Below are positions 6,753-7,193 of a stretch of DNA of 7,193 bases, one piece after another. Source of the stretch: Frankiales bacterium (GTDB lineage Bacteria > Actinomycetota > Actinomycetes > Mycobacteriales > SCTD01); contig JAODNS010000305.1 in assembly GCA_025465145.1 (NCBI GenBank), positions 1 through 7,193 on the forward strand. Direction: 5' to 3'. The notes under the pieces were generated by a model that worked only from the letters and a program-made list of their open reading frames with translations, was not told the origin of the DNA and did no database searches. The position numbers and the translations under genes were made by a program. Positions within the stretch are counted from its first letter, which is position 1, and every line of letters starts with the position of its first letter.

Positions 6753-6774
6753 GGGCGCACGCTAGCGTCCGCCC
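6753..6774. promoter_or_regulatory. Palindromic divergent promoter/operator, candidate symmetric leaderless -10 pair
   Basis: The bases between the aldo/keto reductase GTG (6751) and the LLM ATG (6775) form an inverted repeat with one mismatched pair (6758/6769): GGGCG at 6753-6757, a perfect ten-base core ACGCTAGCGT at 6759-6768, and CGCCC at 6770-6774. The core gives TAGCGT, matching TANNNT, on both strands: plus 6763-6768 and minus 6764-6759, sharing the TA at 6763-6764. Each box ends six bases before a possible transcription start: A6775 of the LLM ATG on the plus strand, and position 6752, one base before the GTG, on the minus strand. Neither gene has a Shine-Dalgarno, which fits leaderless transcripts. 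No clear -35 is seen on either side. A repressor operator is the main alternative reading, and both may be true. Confidence 0.55.
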
Positions 6775-7193
6775 ATGAAGCTGGGACTGAACATGGGCTA
6801 CTGGGGCGCGGGCAACGACACGGACAACCTGGAGCTGGCCAAGGAGGCGGACCGCCTCGGCTACGACGTGGCGTGGGTCGCGGAGGCGTACGGCTCGGAC
6901 GCGCCGACGGTGCTCGCCTGGGTGGCGGCGCAGTGCCCGAGCATCGACATCGGCTCGGCCATCTTCCAGATCCCCGGCCGCACGCCCGCCAACTGCGCGA
7001 TGACCGCGGCCACCCTGGACACGCTGTCCGGCGGGCGCTTCCGCCTGGGCCTCGGCGTCTCCGGCCCGCAGGTGTCGGAGGGCTGGCACGGCGTCCGCTT
7101 CGACAAGCCCCTCGCCCGCACCCGGGAGTACATCGACATCGTCAACATGGCGCTGTCGCGGCAGAAGGTGAAGTACGACGGCCAGCACTACGT
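6775..7193 (+). CDS. LLM class F420-dependent oxidoreductase (partial, 5' part)
   Basis: The first 139 residues of a luciferase-like monooxygenase family protein are present; the reading frame stays open to the window edge, where two bases of the next codon remain. The start MKLGLNMGYWG, then AKEADRLGYDVAWVAEAYGSDAPTVLAWVAA (about 22-52), the strand-loop region around IFQIPGRTPANCAMTAATLDTLSGGRFRLGLGVSGPQVSEGWHG and the stretch KPLARTREYIDIV match the subgroup annotated as F420-dependent in actinomycetes. These use reduced coenzyme F420 (or FMN) as hydride carrier in a TIM barrel; the substrate is unknown. The GPQVSEGW loop is the usual cofactor-phosphate region of this group. The ATG at 6775 is the family start and has no Shine-Dalgarno, but a TAGCGT box ends six bases before it, suggesting a leaderless transcript. 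It is divergent from the aldo/keto reductase gene. Confidence 0.9.
   Translation, partial: MKLGLNMGYWGAGNDTDNLELAKEADRLGYDVAWVAEAYGSDAPTVLAWVAAQCPSIDIGSAIFQIPGRTPANCAMTAATLDTLSGGRFRLGLGVSGPQVSEGWHGVRFDKPLARTREYIDIVNMALSRQKVKYDGQHY

Noticed and set aside
2064..6760. The protease, DUF5703, helicase and reductase cluster as a defence island (helicase plus protease)
   Set aside because: The helicase is an ordinary stand-alone RecD2-like repair enzyme and the protease carries a signal peptide, so the two act in different compartments; no nuclease, toxin, sensor or mobile-element gene is present.
4067..6778. A 903-residue plus-strand open frame opposite the helicase and reductase genes
   Set aside because: It is antisense to two genes with complete family motifs; its Ser/Arg/Ala-rich composition is that of a shadow frame.

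Overview
This is a compact, very GC-rich stretch of chromosome, almost certainly from an actinomycete. The evidence is the strong G/C bias at third codon positions, GTG and TTG starts, a tRNA gene whose CCA end is not encoded, a DUF5703-type small protein and an F420-type luciferase-like oxidoreductase. I cannot name the genus. There is no gap over 300 bases without a gene, and I see no insertion sequence, CRISPR array, phage gene or plasmid gene.

Layout. At the left end a tRNA-Leu (anticodon GAG) is on the minus strand. Divergent from it is a plus-strand pair: an M20-family zinc hydrolase with a strong Shine-Dalgarno, followed with zero spacing by a RibD_C/dihydrofolate-reductase-like protein. 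That pair runs head-on into a minus-strand cluster, and the two convergent genes share a CTAG that carries both stop codons. Read in its own direction, the minus cluster is: aldo/keto reductase, then RecD2-like helicase (8-base overlap), then a 64-residue DUF5703 protein (18-base gap), then a secreted subtilisin-like protease (37-base gap). At the right end a luciferase-like monooxygenase (LLM) gene starts on the plus strand, divergent from the aldo/keto reductase, and runs off the window.

How the genes relate. They look like housekeeping and accessory metabolic genes packed together rather than one pathway: tRNA, peptide or amide hydrolysis, two nicotinamide-dependent oxidoreductases, DNA repair helicase, secreted proteolysis and an F420-dependent enzyme. 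The minus cluster may be co-transcribed, but its members have no obvious shared function.

Most interesting points. (1) The 23-base gap between the divergent aldo/keto reductase and LLM genes is almost wholly one near-perfect 22-base palindrome. It places a TAGCGT -10-like box the same distance from the start codon on each strand, which would be a symmetric, leaderless, mutually exclusive promoter pair. (2) The subtilase has an intact catalytic triad but no visible propeptide, and about 93 extra residues between the Asp and His. No novel defence or mobile system is visible.
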